Source: Streptomyces olivaceoviridis | GTDB lineage: Bacteria; Actinomycetota; Actinomycetes; Streptomycetales; Streptomycetaceae | NCBI RefSeq assembly: GCF_014650115.1 | Contig: NZ_BMUI01000008.1 | Location: 1 to 64,000, forward strand | DNA: 64,000 nt | Reading direction: 5' to 3' | Translations under genes and position numbers: made by a program | Notes under the pieces: generated by a model | The model's input: only the letters and a program-made list of their open reading frames with translations | The model's database searches: none | Told to the model about the DNA's origin: nothing | Part shown: positions 61,969 through 64,000 of the stretch, in pieces | Layout: each line of letters opens with the position of its first letter | How positions within the stretch are numbered: position 1 is the stretch's first letter

Positions 61969-62020
61969 TCAGGCCGGGTTCTGCTCCGGGACCGTCAGGC
62001 CAGGTTCTGCTCCAGGACCG
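61969..62020. repeat. 26-bp tandem duplication at the lipase 3' end
   Basis: Bases 61969-61994 and 61995-62020 are 26-bp direct repeats differing at two positions. The second copy encodes the last eight codons and stop of the lipase gene, and the first repeats that coding end immediately beyond the stop. Confidence 0.85.
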
Positions 62021-62816
62021 TCAGATAGGTCCGCATGGAGTGGTCGCGGACGCCGTCGGAGGCGGGCGCGAACGGGTCCGCGGTGTGGCCCCTGGCCCGG
62101 TCGCCCAGCGCCGACAGCATGGGCATCGACTCGTGCAGCCGGCCCTTGGAGTCGAAATACCGCAGGGCTCGTACGTGGGTGTAGGCGGGCTCCGGCGGGA
62201 GCTGGGCGACGATGTCGTTGTTGTTGACGAAGCGGTACATCCGGCCGCCGAATCCCTCGTGGAACGCCTCGGCCAGCAGCCGGTCGCAGGTGCGGGGCTG
62301 GCCGTAGGTGTAGACGCCGTCCGCGGCCAGGTGCGGCTCCTCCAGGTAGAGGCGGGCGCCGGCCAGCATCGCGAGCGCCCCGCCGAGGCTGTGCCCGGTG
62401 AAGTAGACGGCCTGGCCGTCGGTGCGCAGCTCGGTGAGGGTGTCGTGGACCGCCGGGTAGACCGGTGCGAGGGCCTCGGCGAAGCCGTGGTGGACGTAGC
62501 CGTGGCCGCCGGGTCCGGGCCGGGGCGGGGTGGTGGCGTCGGAGAGCCAGTCCTTGATCTGGCCGGGTTCGGTGCCGCGGAACGCGGTGACGATCATCCG
62601 GCCGCTCGCCAGGGTGCAGGCCTGGGTGTCCTGGAGCGGGAAGGGCGGGGTGAACCGGGTGTGGTGGTGCCGCACCTCCTCGAAGCCCCACCGGGCGGCC
62701 TGTTCCCCGATGGCGGCCCGGTCCCGGTACGCCAGGTCGGCCGCGCGGGCCAGCCAGTAGGCGCGCCGGAGGCTGTAGCCGGTGGAGGTGTGGTCGAAGG
62801 CGACGGGTACGGCCAT
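61995..62816 (-). CDS. Class 3 lipase-family protein
   Basis: A 273-residue alpha/beta hydrolase of the lipase class 3 family. The nucleophile is in FTGHSLGGALA (Ser near residue 148), preceded by MIVTAFRGTEPGQIKDWLSD, which is the other class 3 signature. The Asp is expected in NNNDIVAQLPPE, and the His near the C-terminus. No signal peptide is seen, so it may act inside the cell or be exported unusually. ATG 62816 is preceded by CGAGGAGC. The following 33 bases upstream lead to the monooxygenase stop, so they may be co-transcribed. Confidence 0.87.
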   Translation of the reverse strand: MAVPVAFDHTSTGYSLRRAYWLARAADLAYRDRAAIGEQAARWGFEEVRHHHTRFTPPFPLQDTQACTLASGRMIVTAFRGTEPGQIKDWLSDATTPPRPGPGGHGYVHHGFAEALAPVYPAVHDTLTELRTDGQAVYFTGHSLGGALAMLAGARLYLEEPHLAADGVYTYGQPRTCDRLLAEAFHEGFGGRMYRFVNNNDIVAQLPPEPAYTHVRALRYFDSKGRLHESMPMLSALGDRARGHTADPFAPASDGVRDHSMRTYLTVLEQNLA

Positions 62817-62849
62817 GCGGGGCTCCTCGGGTGGGGCGGGAGGGAGTGG

Positions 62850-64000
62850 CTAGTCCCGGCGGGCCGCGGCACGGGCGTGCAGGGCGCGGGCGGCGCGCGG
62901 GCCGAGCCAGCGCTTGAGCCGGCGCAACGCCTCCAGTCGTCCGGCCGCCTTGTCCAGGCCGTAGTAGAGCTGCGGCGGGACGTACGGCAGCAGGGGCGAG
63001 TGGCGCTGGCCGAGCAGGGCGAACATCCGGTGCGGGGGCAGCTGGACGTAGCGGGGCAGGTTCTCGTACCACTGGGCGCTGTAGCGGGCCGCGCTCTGCA
63101 CGGACAGCAGTTCGGCCTGGCGCCGGCGCTGGTAGGCGGCGAGGGCGTCGGGCAGGTCCGCGTGTGCGCCCAGGGCGTCGGCGAGGCACATGGCGTCCTC
63201 CAGGGCGAGGGTGGTGCCGGCGCCGATGGAGTAGTGGGTGGTGTGGGCCGCGTCGCCGAGCAGGACCAGGTTGCCGTCGTGCCAGGTCTCGTTGGTGAGG
63301 GTGCGGAAGGTCAGCCAGGATGCGCCGGAGCGGGCGGTCAGCCGGTGGCCGTCGAGGACATCGGCGAAGAGCTTCTCCAGCAGGGCGAGGCACTCCCCCT
63401 CGTCGGCCCGGTCCAGGCCGAGGCCGGTGAAGGTCTCCGGGGAGCACTCGACGACACAGGTGCTGTGGTCGCCGCTGTAGCCGTAGCCGTAGGCCCAGAT
63501 CCAGCCGTGGCCGGTCTCGGTGAAGGCGAAGGTGAAGGCGTCGAAGACCTTGCTGGTGCCGAGCCAGATGTAGGGGTTGCGACCGGAGGTGATCCGGGTG
63601 CCGAAGTGGCCGGCCCGGCGGGTGCGCAGGGCGCTGTGCACGCCGTCGGCCGCGACGACCAGGTCCGCGCCGGCGGGCGGTTCGGTGAGTTCGCTCTCGT
63701 ACTCCAGGCGGACGCCCAGGGCGCGGGCCCGGGCGGCGAGCAGGTCGAGCAGGCGGTGGCGGCCGATGCCGAAGCCCTCGTCGCCGTGGTGCCGGGTCGT
63801 CAGGTCCCGTACGTGGGCGACGCCGTCGCTCCAGCGGACGGAGTGCTCCTCGATCGCCCGCGCCGATGCGGGGTCGTGGGCCTGGAGCTTGTCGAGGAGG
63901 CCGCGCCAGTACGTCACGCCCCAGCCGTAGGTGGAGCCCCGCGGGTTGCGTTCGTGGACGGTGATGTCACGGGAGGGGTCCTGCCGCTTGAGCAGGATGG
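62850..64000 (-). CDS. FAD-dependent monooxygenase (salicylyl-/anthraniloyl-CoA type), 3' part
   Basis: The last about 380 residues of an aromatic-ring hydroxylase; the gene continues beyond base 64000, and the frame is open to the edge. Present are ERNPRGSTYGWGVTYW (just after the missing N-terminal FAD loop), the DG motif VVAADGVHSALR, and the second FAD contact LLGDAAHTTHYSIGAGT. The combination STYGWGV and THYSIGAGT matches the salicylyl-CoA 5-hydroxylase / anthraniloyl-CoA monooxygenase group, which hydroxylates CoA thioesters of aromatic acids. The partner genes (such as a CoA ligase) would lie beyond the window. The lipase gene follows 33 bases downstream. Confidence 0.85.
   Translation of the reverse strand, partial: ILLKRQDPSRDITVHERNPRGSTYGWGVTYWRGLLDKLQAHDPASARAIEEHSVRWSDGVAHVRDLTTRHHGDEGFGIGRHRLLDLLAARARALGVRLEYESELTEPPAGADLVVAADGVHSALRTRRAGHFGTRITSGRNPYIWLGTSKVFDAFTFAFTETGHGWIWAYGYGYSGDHSTCVVECSPETFTGLGLDRADEGECLALLEKLFADVLDGHRLTARSGASWLTFRTLTNETWHDGNLVLLGDAAHTTHYSIGAGTTLALEDAMCLADALGAHADLPDALAAYQRRRQAELLSVQSAARYSAQWYENLPRYVQLPPHRMFALLGQRHSPLLPYVPPQLYYGLDKAAGRLEALRRLKRWLGPRAARALHARAAARRD

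Overview
The window is a stretch of high-GC (well over 70 % by eye) actinobacterial chromosome, almost certainly from a Streptomyces-type organism. Supporting signs are an SsgA-like sporulation protein, a WhiB-like protein, a SigB/F/G-type sigma factor with HATPase anti-sigma-like partners, a streptogrisin-type protease, an F420-dependent oxidoreductase, strong third-position GC bias, GTG starts, overlapping GTGA/ATGA gene junctions and probable leaderless genes. I see no rRNA, tRNA, CRISPR array, transposase, integrase or prophage genes. The first and last genes are cut by the window edges.

Layout. 1-4326: end of treS, then mak/pep2 and glgB, which is the GlgE alpha-glucan/trehalose pathway. 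4419-12593: a GCS2-type carboxylate-amine ligase, a small DUF6480 protein, an acyl-CoA synthetase, a HATPase regulator, a type II NADH dehydrogenase, a DUF4287 protein and a FUSC-type membrane protein. 12598-15236: a stress-type sigma factor with an anti-sigma-like kinase upstream, a small coiled-coil protein, and a cNMP-binding protein whose leader contains a strong intrinsic terminator (small RNA or attenuator candidate). 15275-19720: MFS exporter, frameshifted lysE/argO, its LysR regulator, a 740-base repeat-rich gap, wbl and DUF6098. 19880-28304: two-component system, L,D-transpeptidase lipoprotein, M1 peptidase, DUF488, FAD dehydrogenase, and a divergent tetR/alkB pair sharing tandem palindromes. 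28386-31556: MBL hydrolase, repeat-rich gap, DUF4032 protein, universal stress protein.

31817-35288 is the most unusual unit: three overlapping genes encode (i) a response-regulator receiver fused to a thioredoxin-reductase-like flavoprotein without the CxxC, (ii) a cyclic-nucleotide-binding histidine kinase and (iii) a UBP-type zinc finger. The unit ends in a perfect 19-bp hairpin. 35352-42021 (minus strand) is a secreted polysaccharide-degrading operon: ROK repressor, GH27-CBM, GH95 and SGNH esterase, driven from a near-consensus promoter with an overlapping palindrome. 42171-50765 is mostly secretome: M4 protease, serine hydrolase, streptogrisin-like protease, LysR and AraC regulators, a secreted intradiol dioxygenase carrying a chitin-binding-type module very like that of the protease, and an AIM24 protein.

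50917-57348: TPR protein with polyprenyl synthetase (translationally coupled, behind a GTGTATA palindrome), threonine dehydratase-like enzyme, a membrane pseudokinase, an F420 oxidoreductase and an SsgA-like protein. 57433-64000: two small membrane proteins, aldo/keto reductase, an MFS/TetR efflux operon with its operator, a lipase and the truncated FAD monooxygenase. Several regions are thus local regulator-plus-target units. All functional calls rest on motif and family recognition from the translated sequence; no database search was run.
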